Below, piece after piece: positions 1-8,228 of a DNA stretch of 64,000 nt. Under the pieces are notes generated by a model, which saw nothing but the letters and a program-made list of their open reading frames with translations, made no database searches and had not been told where the DNA came from. Location of the stretch: contig JAQTZA010000004.1 in the NCBI GenBank assembly GCA_028687995.1, forward strand, positions 1 to 64,000. Reading direction: 5' to 3'. Position 1 is the stretch's first letter; each line of letters starts with the position of its first letter. The DNA comes from Bacteroidales bacterium (GTDB lineage Bacteria > Bacteroidota > Bacteroidia > Bacteroidales > UBA7332). The position numbers and the translations under genes are program-made.

Positions 1-78
1 CTTTTGTCCAAATTAAGCAAAAATCCAATTTTAAAACGCCTGAGAATTTAATATCTGAAAATATTCTCATTTCTTGTC

Positions 79-130
79 AAAAAAAGAGACTGAACTCAAA
101 TTTTATTTTGAGACAGCCTCTTTTTTTTTT
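79..130. terminator. Bidirectional hairpin terminator beside tRNA-Ser
   Basis: The arms AGAG-CTG-CTCAAA and TTTGAG-CAG-CTCT form a stem with small bulges around a short AT loop. It is flanked by an A-run on the left and a T-run on the right, so both strands read as a hairpin followed by a U-tract. It lies directly after the 3' end of the minus-strand tRNA and probably ends that transcript. It could also end a plus-strand transcript entering from the left edge. Confidence 0.75.
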
Positions 131-131
131 G

Positions 132-216
132 CGGAGAGAGAGGGATTCAAACCCCCGGTACCTTGCAGTACGGCGGTTTTCAAGACCGCTGCAATCGATC
201 ACTCTGCCATCTCTCC
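132..216 (-). tRNA. tRNA-Ser (anticodon UGA)
   Basis: Read on the minus strand, acceptor arms GGAGAGA and TCTCTCC pair, with a G discriminator. The anticodon stem GCGGT/ACCGC encloses the loop CTTGAAA, giving anticodon TGA. A T-arm with GGTTTGAATCC-type sequence and an extended variable arm (about 85 nt in all, type II) fit serine. The CCA end is not fully encoded. The gene sits just inside a terminator hairpin and upstream of a divergent thioredoxin gene. Confidence 0.95.
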
Positions 217-361
217 AAAGTTGATCTTTAATCCTTTTATTCAAAGGCGTTGCAAAGGTAGGCCTTTTTCGGAATTCTGCAAATGTTTTGGCGAAAAAAT
301 TGCATCAATGAAAATGAAATTTTACTTTTACACCTTTAATAATTCTCTAAAAGAAAATATA

Positions 362-799
362 ATGAAACGTATTATCTATATTCTATTGTTATCTCTCTCT
401 TTCTCAACGGTATATTCGGTTGAGTCACAAAATGGTAATAAAACAGAAATCAAACACCTCACTACAAATGACTTTCTGAAAGAAATAAATAATTTTAAAT
501 CCAGTAATAAATGGCAATTCTTAGGAGACAAACCAGTCATTATTGATTTTTATGCAACTTGGTGTGGACCTTGTCGCAAATTATCACCTATTCTTTCAGA
601 AATAGCACAGTCACACCCTGAAATTACAGTTTATAAAGTAAACGTGGATGAAGAACCTGAACTTGCGCAGTTTTTTTCAATTACCTCAATTCCCCTCGTT
701 GTCTATATTCCGATGAAAGGAAAACCATTTAAAGAAGCTGGTCTTGTAGCAAAAGAAGATGTAGAGCAAAATATTATCAACATATTCAAAACCAAATAG
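362..799 (+). CDS. Exported thioredoxin-fold protein
   Basis: A 145-residue thioredoxin-like oxidoreductase that should reduce or exchange disulfides outside the cytoplasm. The N-terminus (MKRIIYILLLSLSFSTVYS) is a signal peptide of about 19 residues. The thioredoxin core follows with the redox motif WCGPCRK (Cys68 and Cys71) and the conserved cis-proline segment SITSIPLVV. The frame is open further upstream, but that extension runs through the minus-strand tRNA-Ser, so the ATG directly before the signal peptide was chosen. The next gene starts one base after the stop, suggesting translational coupling. The thioredoxin assignment is secure; the exact partner proteins are unknown. Confidence 0.9.
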   Translation: MKRIIYILLLSLSFSTVYSVESQNGNKTEIKHLTTNDFLKEINNFKSSNKWQFLGDKPVIIDFYATWCGPCRKLSPILSEIAQSHPEITVYKVNVDEEPELAQFFSITSIPLVVYIPMKGKPFKEAGLVAKEDVEQNIINIFKTK

Positions 800-800
800 A

Positions 801-1289
801 GTGATTTCGTATCGTACTGCATCACATGCAGATATTCCAAATATAGTAGAATTAGCGAATATAATTTGGCATTTACATTATCCCACGATAATAAGTGTTA
901 CCCAAATTGACTATATGTTGTCTCAACAATATAACGAGAAAGCTATTGCTAAAAGCATGCAAAAAAACGATCTTTGGCTCATTGTTGAAGATGAAAATTG
1001 TCCAATTGGATTTATGGCATGTGCTCAACTCTCCAATTCTGTATGCAAATTGGAGAAAATATATGTACATCCTAATTATCAAAAATTGGGAATCGGAAGG
1101 AATGCGATACAACGCGCAATTGAATTTACCAAGTCAACGGGTGCAACCGAATTAATTCTAAATGTGAATAGAAAGAATACTAATTCGATTCAAGCTTATC
1201 TAGCTTATGGATTTAGAATCATAAAAGAAGAGAACAATTACATTGGTCAATATTTGCTCGATGACTATGTCATGAGTCTATCAGTTTAA
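801..1289 (+). CDS. GNAT-family N-acetyltransferase
   Basis: A 162-residue GCN5-related acetyltransferase, which transfers an acetyl group from acetyl-CoA to an amine. The acetyl-CoA loop is visible as LGIGRNAIQRAIEF (Q/R-x-x-G-x-G/A type) at about residues 96-109, followed by the typical C-terminal region NTNSIQAYLAYGF. The start is GTG, one base after the stop of the thioredoxin gene, so the two are probably co-transcribed and coupled. It ends base-to-base against the stop of the convergent birA gene with no terminator between them. The substrate cannot be inferred. Confidence 0.88.
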   Translation: MISYRTASHADIPNIVELANIIWHLHYPTIISVTQIDYMLSQQYNEKAIAKSMQKNDLWLIVEDENCPIGFMACAQLSNSVCKLEKIYVHPNYQKLGIGRNAIQRAIEFTKSTGATELILNVNRKNTNSIQAYLAYGFRIIKEENNYIGQYLLDDYVMSLSV

Positions 1290-2018
1290 TTAATGTTCAA
1301 AAACAACTTCTTTAAAATAATAAAACCTCTCATCTCCATTTTGCGTTACAATGCACAGTCTTCCATCGTCATACACATGTGTGATTTTACCCGTAAAACG
1401 CCCCCCTTCATCTGAATAAACAAAAAAACCATCTGCACGATACAAATTTCGCTCATATTCCTTTCGCAGCTCACTCTTCTTCCCTTGTACTAGGTTGATG
1501 TAGATTACCAGAACTTCGTTTAAAATCTCACTCAATAACAATTCTAAATCAACTCTTCGTTCTAAAATCATTGCCAGAGAAACTGGATTAGGAGCATCGC
1601 TAACAAAAGTTGTCTGATTTACATTCAAGCCAATACCAATTACTGAAACATCGATATTATTCCCCATAAGGCTATTCTCAATCAAAATGCCAGCAATCTT
1701 TTTATCTTTCCAATAAATATCATTTGGCCACTTAATGGAGATCTCTGAGGTGTATGTATCTAAGACTCTCTTAATTGCGACAGAAACCAACTGTGATAAT
1801 AGAAACTGATCGGTGGCAGGTAGAAATTCGGGGTAAAGTGCAAAACTAAAGGTCAAATTTTGATTCGGCTCAGATTCCCAGCTATTTCCAATCTGTCCTC
1901 GACCACTAGACTGAAACCGAGCTCTTATACATACGCCTTCATCACACTCTTTTTTTGCAATTAATTCCTGCAAATATTGATTTGTAGAAGGCAACTCTTC
2001 AAACGTAATAACTCTCAT
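1290..2018 (-). CDS. birA: Biotin--[acetyl-CoA-carboxylase] ligase
   Basis: A 242-residue cytoplasmic biotin protein ligase that activates biotin with ATP and attaches it to the biotin carboxyl carrier protein. The biotin-binding segment SSGRGQIGNSWESE (about residues 37-50; GRGRxGRxW type), the lysine-containing SIKWPNDIYW motif and KIAGILIEN are all present. There is no N-terminal helix-turn-helix, so this is the short enzyme-only form without repressor function. The stop abuts the stop of the acetyltransferase on the other strand, leaving no intergenic space. Confidence 0.95.
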   Translation of the reverse strand: MRVITFEELPSTNQYLQELIAKKECDEGVCIRARFQSSGRGQIGNSWESEPNQNLTFSFALYPEFLPATDQFLLSQLVSVAIKRVLDTYTSEISIKWPNDIYWKDKKIAGILIENSLMGNNIDVSVIGIGLNVNQTTFVSDAPNPVSLAMILERRVDLELLLSEILNEVLVIYINLVQGKKSELRKEYERNLYRADGFFVYSDEGGRFTGKITHVYDDGRLCIVTQNGDERFYYFKEVVFEH

Positions 2019-2228
2019 ATTGAAATACTAATATTTTTAATATATCTTTTGTAGAAAAGATCTAACACTCTCAACACCAACACAAAACTTGTTTTTTACA
2101 TCGAAATAACCAACACAAAAAACAGAAAATCATCCAATTAATATTTCAATTTTCACTCCTCGATTATAAGAATAACAAATGTATGAAAAATTTATTTCGG
2201 TTTTGATTGCAAAATCACAAAATAAACA

Positions 2229-2236
2229 TACTTTTG
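2229..2236 (+). promoter_or_regulatory. Bacteroidota-type -7 promoter box for the Crp/Fnr gene
   Basis: TACTTTTG matches the TAnnTTTG -7 consensus. A TTTTG at 2201-2205 lies 23 nt upstream and is a possible -33 element. The start codon is about 31 nt downstream of the box. Confidence 0.6.
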
Positions 2237-2267
2237 TGATAAATAATTATGTTATTTAACACCGAAT

Positions 2268-2969
2268 ATGGCTGATAAAGAACAAATATCTTACAAACTA
2301 GCAGACATCATACCAAATCTGTTTACGATCTTAACAGAAGATCAAAAAAAATTGGTAGAACAAACTCACCAGATTCAGCATTTCAAGAAAAATGAGATTG
2401 TATATTGCGAAGGAGATATTCCTAAGTCGATGATGTGCCTTATTAAAGGGAAAATTAAGATTTTTAAGGATGGAATAGGTGGTCGTTCGCAAATCATTAG
2501 AATGCTCAAACCAGTTGAATATTTCGCTTACAGGGCCTATTTTGCAAACGAACCCTATGTTACTGCTGCAACGGCTTTCGAATCGACTACAATTTGTTTG
2601 ATACCAATGGAAGTCATTGATAATCTGATTCGAATCAACAACGATTTGGCCTATTTCTTTGTTAAAGAATTGTCTATTGATCTAGGTATTGCAGACGGCC
2701 GTACAGTTAGTTTGACACAAAAACATATTCGTGGAAGATTAGCAGAAGCCATTCTATTTTTACTCGAAAACTACGGGATGGAAGAAGACAACGTTACGTT
2801 AAACATCTATTTATCTCGCGAAGATTTGGCAAGTTTATCAAATATGACAACTTCAAATGCCATTCGCACACTCTCCATTTTCGCTTCTGAGGGGATCATT
2901 TCGGTAGATGGTAGAAGAATCAAGATTCTTGACGACGAAAGATTACGGAGAATCAGTAAGCACGGGTAA
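2268..2969 (+). CDS. Crp/Fnr-family transcriptional regulator
   Basis: A 233-residue cytoplasmic regulator. Residues about 15-140 form a cyclic-nucleotide-binding-type beta-roll (FKKNEIVYCEGD, then GKIKIFKDG). A dimerisation helix follows, then a C-terminal Crp-type winged helix with recognition region LSREDLASLSNMTTSNAIRTL (about residues 182-202; the quoted run lacks nothing essential). No N-terminal cysteine cluster typical of FNR iron-sulfur sensors is seen. The gene has its own promoter and is closed by a strong bidirectional terminator, so it appears monocistronic. The effector and targets are unknown. Confidence 0.9.
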   Translation: MADKEQISYKLADIIPNLFTILTEDQKKLVEQTHQIQHFKKNEIVYCEGDIPKSMMCLIKGKIKIFKDGIGGRSQIIRMLKPVEYFAYRAYFANEPYVTAATAFESTTICLIPMEVIDNLIRINNDLAYFFVKELSIDLGIADGRTVSLTQKHIRGRLAEAILFLLENYGMEEDNVTLNIYLSREDLASLSNMTTSNAIRTLSIFASEGIISVDGRRIKILDDERLRRISKHG

Positions 2970-2990
2970 TTGGGTAATCAAATTTACATA

Positions 2991-3032
2991 TAATAAAAGA
3001 GAGGAAACGTGTTCGTTTCCTCTCTTTTATTA
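2991..3032. terminator. Perfect bidirectional terminator
   Basis: Two perfect 18-bp arms (2991-3008 and 3015-3032) enclose a 6-nt loop. The GC core GAGAGGAAAC/GTTTCCTCTC is flanked by A-rich and T-rich ends. The right arm contains the stop codon of the convergent acyltransferase gene (3030-3032), so one hairpin closes both genes. Confidence 0.93.
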
Positions 3033-4178
3033 TAATCCAAGTGCTATTTGTTTATTAATTAATGGATTTGCGTACATCTCCAAAATTTTCGTTTTCAGGA
3101 AATCTGTATCTTTATTCGGAATATCAATTTTATTTAATTGCTTAGCCAAATATTCTTCGAAAATTTTCTTTTCATCAACAGAATAAGATTTGGAAAATCT
3201 ATTATTTCCTTCTAACAAATCTAAAGCAACATAATTGCCCGGGAAAATTTTGTAGCAAGAGTGAATCTCGTTATCAATAGCCTTGACCACAATTTGCAAC
3301 AAATCCGTTTTGCATTGTTCATCGCAGGTTTTTGCGATCTTCTTATTCAATTGAGTACCTACTTGAAAATGAATTCTACCTTTATTACCAAAGATGCCTG
3401 TCTCCATGTTTAGTAAATCCTCTATTTGAGACTTTTTATATTCTGGGTTATCTCTCTTTAGTTGAAACTCCTTAGCTTTAAGATAATCACACGGATCATA
3501 TTCATACGAAAGCGAAAGCGGAACAATATTCAGACTACGGATATTATTTAGAAAATCGCGTTCGCCACCCATACTCAACATCTTAATCAAGCTTTCTTGA
3601 GTCTGATCGTTCGAGTCTTTTGCTCTTCCTTCTCGTTGAGCAATCCATACCATTTCCTTTTTCTCATTAATGGTATGGTGGATATAGGCTGACAATTTTT
3701 GCGAAGAAGTCAACATTTGTCGAACAGAAAGACTTCGTTTTACTATGAAACTTTTATTGATACGAACAAGATTTTCGATCCAAGGAAATACTAATAAATT
3801 GTCGCCTATGGCTATTTCACATCCTCTAAATCCATATTTAAGAAGCATAACACTTAGAATGGCAGAATCGAGTATAATATCTCTGTGATTAGAAATAAAA
3901 GTACAACTGCCAACATGCTTCAAATCTTCAAACCCTCCACCTTCGACACCAGCCGACGAATGATTCACCAATTTCCACACCATTGGCGCAGACATTTTGG
4001 TTTGAAATTCATCTTTTGTAGTTAGCTTCTTTAGGTTTTCAAATAATTCATCTAGATTAGCCTCTGGCAACACATGCTTTACAGCTTTCACAAAACGTTC
4101 TTCCTTTAAAAGCTCAAGTATAATGGAAGGAACTTCTTCGTCATGGAACGGCCGAATATCTTCAAAATCGTGACTCAT
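3030..4178 (-). CDS. PlsC-like glycerol acyltransferase
   Basis: A 382-residue 1-acylglycerol-3-phosphate acyltransferase-like protein. The catalytic histidine motif reads NHRDIILDS (about residues 97-105), a H-x5-D spacing rather than the canonical H-x4-D. The second block WIAQREGRAKDSNDQ resembles the EGxR substrate motif. The start codon overlaps the end of ddl by 4 bp (ATGA type), placing it last in the PASTA-rluD-ddl operon. It probably acylates a membrane lipid precursor at the cytoplasmic face of the inner membrane. The family assignment is good; the exact acceptor is not known. Confidence 0.85.
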   Translation of the reverse strand: MSHDFEDIRPFHDEEVPSIILELLKEERFVKAVKHVLPEANLDELFENLKKLTTKDEFQTKMSAPMVWKLVNHSSAGVEGGGFEDLKHVGSCTFISNHRDIILDSAILSVMLLKYGFRGCEIAIGDNLLVFPWIENLVRINKSFIVKRSLSVRQMLTSSQKLSAYIHHTINEKKEMVWIAQREGRAKDSNDQTQESLIKMLSMGGERDFLNNIRSLNIVPLSLSYEYDPCDYLKAKEFQLKRDNPEYKKSQIEDLLNMETGIFGNKGRIHFQVGTQLNKKIAKTCDEQCKTDLLQIVVKAIDNEIHSCYKIFPGNYVALDLLEGNNRFSKSYSVDEKKIFEEYLAKQLNKIDIPNKDTDFLKTKILEMYANPLINKQIALGL

Positions 4179-5149
4179 AATTCATTTTCAATTATATCTG
4201 TCATTACCTCTTTTATATTTAACCCCGCAGCTTTCACTTGTTGTGGGATAAAACTAGTTTGTGTCATGCCTGGCGTTGTATTTACTTCAAGCAAATATAC
4301 GCCATCTTCTGCGATTATGTAATCGGCACGAATAATACCTTTACAATCCAACAAATCATATATTTCAGATGTCGTTTTCTGAATGGAAGCGGTTAATTCT
4401 TGAGAAATACGGGCAGGAGTAATCTCTTCTGCCATTGTAGAATTATATTTGGCTTCAAAATCGAAAAATTCATTTTTGCTAATAACTTCGGTGATTGGAA
4501 AAACAACAGATTTCTCTTTTGTCTTATAACATCCACAAGTTACTTCAGTGCCAGAAATAAAAGATTCAATAATCACCTCTTTGCCTTCAATAAAAGCATT
4601 ATCGATAGCGGTTTGCATCTTTGAAACCTCTTTCACCTTCGACACTCCAAAGCTAGAACCGCCAACGTTTGATTTCACAAAACAGGGCAATCCCACTTCA
4701 GCAACAATATCTTCAACGGATTTAGTATGGTTGTGTCGTAACAAGACAGATTTAGCAACCTTAATACCAAAACCACTCAAATAGCGATTGCAAACATATT
4801 TATTGAAAGTGATAGCTGCAGCCAATACGCCACAACTCGAATAGGGAATATTAATCAAGTCAAAATAACCTTGTAGAATACCATTTTCACCAGGCGTACC
4901 GTGTATGGTGATATAGGCAAAATCAAATTTCACGTGAGCATCGTCATTTTCGAAGCTAAAATCATTTCGGTTAATCGACGATTTTGTACCATCACTTAAA
5001 TTAACCAACCATTGATTATCACGAATGGTAACCACATAAATGTTGTACTTCTCAGAATCAATAAACGAACTCAATCCTTGAGCACTTCGCATCGAAACGA
5101 CCCATTCAGAAGAGTCTCCTCCGGCAACGATTGCAATGTTTTTTTTCAT
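4175..5149 (-). CDS. ddl: D-alanine--D-alanine ligase
   Basis: A 324-residue ATP-grasp enzyme that joins two D-alanines for peptidoglycan precursors in the cytoplasm. Visible blocks are the N-terminal IVAGGDSSEWVVS (usual GGxSxE region), ITIHGTPGENGILQGYFD, the ATP-grasp lysine region CFVKSNVGGSSFGVSK and the metal/substrate segment LLEVNTTPGMTQTS. Length is normal for the family. It overlaps rluD by 4 bp upstream and the acyltransferase by 4 bp downstream, so it is translationally coupled on both sides. Confidence 0.95.
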   Translation of the reverse strand: MKKNIAIVAGGDSSEWVVSMRSAQGLSSFIDSEKYNIYVVTIRDNQWLVNLSDGTKSSINRNDFSFENDDAHVKFDFAYITIHGTPGENGILQGYFDLINIPYSSCGVLAAAITFNKYVCNRYLSGFGIKVAKSVLLRHNHTKSVEDIVAEVGLPCFVKSNVGGSSFGVSKVKEVSKMQTAIDNAFIEGKEVIIESFISGTEVTCGCYKTKEKSVVFPITEVISKNEFFDFEAKYNSTMAEEITPARISQELTASIQKTTSEIYDLLDCKGIIRADYIIAEDGVYLLEVNTTPGMTQTSFIPQQVKAAGLNIKEVMTDIIENEL

Positions 5150-6219
5150 ATTAGTTCTCTATTTGAAATATAATTTCTCCATCGTTCAACCAACATCTGC
5201 ATATCGGTTGGGATTTCTGAATCAAAATACATCTCTTCACCGGTTCGTGGGTGAATAAAACCCAACGTTTTGGCATGTAATGCCTGACGTGGGCAAACGG
5301 CGAAACAGTTTTGTACAAACTGCTTATACTTACTAAAATGTGTTCCTTTAAGCACCTCATCACCGCCATAACGTGAATCGTTGAACAATGTGTGCCCTAT
5401 GTGTTTCATGTGAACTCTGATTTGATGTGTACGCCCCGTCTCGAGCCTACACTCCACCAAAGTTACATATCCTAACTTTTCTAATACAGTATAATGTGTG
5501 ACGGCAGGTTTTCCAAATTCGCCTTCTGGAAAAACAGTCATTTCCAGTCGATTTTTTAGGCTACGACCAATGTGTCCTTCAACGGTACCTTCTTCGTTAG
5601 ACAACGTTCCCCAAACCAATGCAACGTACCTTCTTTTGGTTGTTTTATTAAAAAACTGTTCACTTAATTTGGTTTTTGCCTCTTCTGTTTTAGCAATGAC
5701 AACCAAGCCAGATGTATCTTTATCGATACGGTGAACCAATCCCAATCGTGGATCGTCGGCATTAAACGAAGGGTCGTTTCTGAAATGATATGCCAATCCA
5801 TTCACTAATGTACCAGTATAATTTCCATGACCTGGATGAACGACTAATCCTGGTGGTTTATTTACAACCAGCAAATCGACATCTTCATAAATTATATTTA
5901 AAGATAAATCTTCAGGTATAATTTCGATTTCCCGACGAGGTCTCTCCATGACCACCGTTACGACATCTAACGGTTTTACTTTATAATTTGATTTTACAGA
6001 TTTTCCATTTGCAAGTATGCAGCCAGCCTCTGCGGCATTTTGAATTCTATTTCGAGTGCCATTTTCCATTCTACCAACAAGAAACTTATCCACACGCATC
6101 GGTGTCTGTCCCTTATCTGCAATGTAACGAAAATGTTCAAACATCTCTGTTTCAACAACCAAATCAGAATCTTCTCCTAATTCTTCAATATCTTCAACAA
6201 GATCTTCCATTAAAACCAC
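5146..6219 (-). CDS. rluD: RluD-type 23S rRNA pseudouridine synthase
   Basis: A 357-residue pseudouridine synthase of the RluA/RluD family. An S4 RNA-binding domain lies at about residues 40-90 (MRVDKFLVGRM ... ANGKSVKSNYKV). The catalytic domain has VVNKPPGLVVHPG and the signature HRIDKDTSG, with catalytic Asp166. An acidic stretch of about 25 residues precedes the S4 domain. The gene overlaps the PASTA gene by 10 bp and ddl by 4 bp. RluD enzymes modify uridines of helix 69 in 23S rRNA; the exact target here is inferred from the family. Confidence 0.92.
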   Translation of the reverse strand: MVLMEDLVEDIEELGEDSDLVVETEMFEHFRYIADKGQTPMRVDKFLVGRMENGTRNRIQNAAEAGCILANGKSVKSNYKVKPLDVVTVVMERPRREIEIIPEDLSLNIIYEDVDLLVVNKPPGLVVHPGHGNYTGTLVNGLAYHFRNDPSFNADDPRLGLVHRIDKDTSGLVVIAKTEEAKTKLSEQFFNKTTKRRYVALVWGTLSNEEGTVEGHIGRSLKNRLEMTVFPEGEFGKPAVTHYTVLEKLGYVTLVECRLETGRTHQIRVHMKHIGHTLFNDSRYGGDEVLKGTHFSKYKQFVQNCFAVCPRQALHAKTLGFIHPRTGEEMYFDSEIPTDMQMLVERWRNYISNRELI

Positions 6220-6830
6220 GATTCTTCTGCATTGTCAACTTTCTCAACATTCTGAGTAGAATCAGAATTTGTTGAACCCATTCCATCGCCAATGTTTAGG
6301 ATGAGCTTCGATCCCATTGGCAATTTTTGCCCAGGCATCACTTTTTGTTTATTGTATATAATATCGACGACCAAATCTTTGTACTCTGACGAAACCTCAA
6401 CGATTTCAGCCACTTCAAATCCCACAGCCGTAAGTGTCGCTTCCGCTTGACGCGAAGACTGGTCACGCACGTCTGGCACTTGAACCTTTTTGGTCGTCAA
6501 CCCATTAATCGATAAGAAAACGATGCGACCCTCTTTTACATTTGATTCGGGAGCGGGTATTTGTTCCACAATTGCACCAGGCGCTTTGCCTTTTACAAAA
6601 ACTGAATCAACAATCTCAAACCGTAAATTTTTGTTTTTTAAAATAAGAGATGCATTCTCTACCGAAAGACCGCGTAGGTCTGGCACTGTGATTGACTCGT
6701 TGTGTAGTGTGTAGATATTGAGCCAAATCAATAAAGCAATTACCAAAGTCAACCCTATTCCGATTGCCCAAAGTATATTTTTCACATAAAAATTTTGCAA
6801 TAATTTATGTAGGGTTTGTTTTACCTCCAT
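6210..6830 (-). CDS. Membrane-anchored PASTA-domain protein
   Basis: A 206-residue protein with a short cytoplasmic N-terminus, one transmembrane helix (about residues 19-40, ILWAIGIGLTLVIALLIWL) and two extracytoplasmic PASTA domains. The domains begin at VPDLRGLSVENAS (about residue 45) and VPDVRDQSSRQAE (about 118). PASTA domains bind peptidoglycan or muropeptides. There is no kinase or transpeptidase domain, unlike PknB or PBP2x. It is the first gene of the rluD-ddl-acyltransferase operon, which ties it to cell-wall synthesis. Its precise role is unknown. Confidence 0.88.
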   Translation of the reverse strand: MEVKQTLHKLLQNFYVKNILWAIGIGLTLVIALLIWLNIYTLHNESITVPDLRGLSVENASLILKNKNLRFEIVDSVFVKGKAPGAIVEQIPAPESNVKEGRIVFLSINGLTTKKVQVPDVRDQSSRQAEATLTAVGFEVAEIVEVSSEYKDLVVDIIYNKQKVMPGQKLPMGSKLILNIGDGMGSTNSDSTQNVEKVDNAEESWF

Positions 6831-7007
6831 CCTATAATGATAGTTTTGCTTTAACTAGCGAATTTACACAATATTTTGAAATAGATTTGCTTTTCTTTCA
6901 ATTCATAAAAATAAAAAGAACGACAAATATAATTCATATAGTACAATATTGGATAAATTCAATTCTAATATGATAAAAACCTAAAATTGATTGTAAGGTA
7001 CAGATAC

Positions 7008-7044
7008 AAAAAAAGTAAAGACTCTCTCGTGGAAAATCTCTACT
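7008..7044 (-). terminator. Probable terminator of rpmH
   Basis: On the minus strand an imperfect stem (AGTAGAGA with TCTTTACT) is followed by seven T residues. It lies 30 nt beyond the rpmH stop codon. The stem is short and has one mismatch, so confidence is moderate. Confidence 0.5.
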
Positions 7045-7074
7045 TCTTAAGTAAAATATCTTCTAAATTACTGA

Positions 7075-7227
7075 TTATCCTTTGTATTCGTCAGACACAG
7101 TCAATTTAGATCTTCCTTTGGCACGACGAGCGGCCAATACTCTGCGTCCGTTTGCAGATGACATTCTGGTACGGAAACCGTGTTTGTTTTTTCTTTTTCT
7201 GTTCGAAGGTTGGAATGTTCTTTTCAT
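7075..7227 (-). CDS. rpmH: 50S ribosomal protein L34
   Basis: A 50-residue highly basic protein translated as [20 protein letters not shown], then [20 protein letters not shown], then a short tail ending EYKG. This matches L34 along its whole length. L34 is a late-assembling protein of the large ribosomal subunit. It is divergent from efp, with about 300 bp between the two starts. No dnaA or rnpA follows it, unlike the gamma-proteobacterial arrangement. Confidence 0.97.
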   Translation of the reverse strand: MKRTFQPSNRKRKNKHGFRTRMSSANGRRVLAARRAKGRSKLTVSDEYKG

Positions 7228-7397
7228 CAGTTCATTTTTTTTCTTGTATGGTTAAATGAAACCCGCGTTTCACTGCCAAATATTATTATTGTTATTGTTT
7301 CTTCAAATGGGACGGCAAAAATACCCACTTTTTTTTTATTTACAAAGCATTATACGTTTTTTGGCGTAATCTTTTTTATTTTTTGGGCTTTTTGCAT

Positions 7398-7405
7398 TAC
7401 TTTTG
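7398..7405 (+). promoter_or_regulatory. -7 promoter box upstream of efp
   Basis: TACTTTTG fits TAnnTTTG. It leaves a leader of about 110 nt before the efp start, which is otherwise A/T-rich and shows no strong hairpin. The rest of the 7228-7523 interval is AT-rich spacer holding the rpmH leader; no consensus promoter for rpmH could be found. Confidence 0.5.
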
Positions 7406-7523
7406 CCCCCAATTCAGCCTAATCTTAGATTTTAATACACAATTAAATCTTGTCTTGATCGACTAAAAACACATTTTGGCTCAATAAAAAAGAGAAAACA
7501 AATAATCAGAAAACAAATATTTT

Positions 7524-8087
7524 ATGGCTTCTACATCAGATTTTAGAAACGGAATGTGCATCGAGTACAACAATGGACTCTATTTTATCGTTGAATTTCT
7601 TCACGTTAAACCAGGCAAAGGCCCAGCGTTTGTTCGTACTAAGCTTAAAAATGTGCAGACTGGGCGCGTAATTGACAACACATTTAACTCAGGAGTAAGA
7701 GTGAATGAAGTGCGTATCGAAAGACGCCCTTACCAATTCTTATACAAAGACGAGATGGGATATAACTTCATGAACAATGAAACTTACGAACAGGTTTCAT
7801 TGGCTGAAGAATTGATAAACGGCGTAAAGTTTTTGAAAGAAGGCGAAACAGTAGAAGTCGTTACACATGCTGATAATGAGACTATTTTATACGCTGACGT
7901 TGCATTGCAAGTTGTATTAGAAATCACCTATACCGAGCCCGGCATGAAGGGTGACACAGCAACCAATACCTTAAAACCAGCCACTGTAGAAACTGGAGCC
8001 ACTGTCCGCGTTCCTCTTTTCATCGAAACTGGAGAAAAAATCAAAATCGACAGTCGCGACGGTTCATATTTAGAAAGAGCCAAATAA
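7524..8087 (+). CDS. efp: Translation elongation factor P
   Basis: A 187-residue EF-P, normal length for the family, which relieves ribosomes stalled at polyproline stretches. The N-terminal KOW-like domain contains the loop [15 protein letters not shown], where the tip lysine (K in PGKG, about residue 32) is the usual site of modification. Two OB-fold domains follow, ending in [15 protein letters not shown]. It ends shortly before a strong hairpin shared with the convergent rhomboid gene. Confidence 0.96.
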   Translation: MASTSDFRNGMCIEYNNGLYFIVEFLHVKPGKGPAFVRTKLKNVQTGRVIDNTFNSGVRVNEVRIERRPYQFLYKDEMGYNFMNNETYEQVSLAEELINGVKFLKEGETVEVVTHADNETILYADVALQVVLEITYTEPGMKGDTATNTLKPATVETGATVRVPLFIETGEKIKIDSRDGSYLERAK

Positions 8088-8096
8088 TCGATTCCT

Positions 8097-8130
8097 AAAA
8101 AACTTCCTTGCTGGTTAACCAGCAAGGAAG
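8097..8130 (-). terminator. Palindromic terminator between efp and the rhomboid gene
   Basis: A perfect 28-bp palindrome with 14-bp arms (8103-8130, CTTCCTTGCTGGTT and its complement). On the minus strand it is followed by six T residues, making it a good terminator for the rhomboid gene. For efp the hairpin is present but only A residues follow. Confidence 0.8.
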
Positions 8131-8228
8131 AAAATATAATAATTACAGATTCCTATAATTATTCTCTGCTTATACAGGATCCCTTCATTTTATTTACAAT
8201 CCGTAAAACGGATCAAAACCTCCACATT

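Noticed and set aside
74..361. N-terminal extension of the thioredoxin frame
   Set aside because: The frame runs through the minus-strand tRNA-Ser and its terminator, and the ATG at 362 gives a clean signal peptide.
2268..2969. FNR-type oxygen sensor
   Set aside because: No N-terminal cysteine cluster is present, so only a general Crp/Fnr call is justified.
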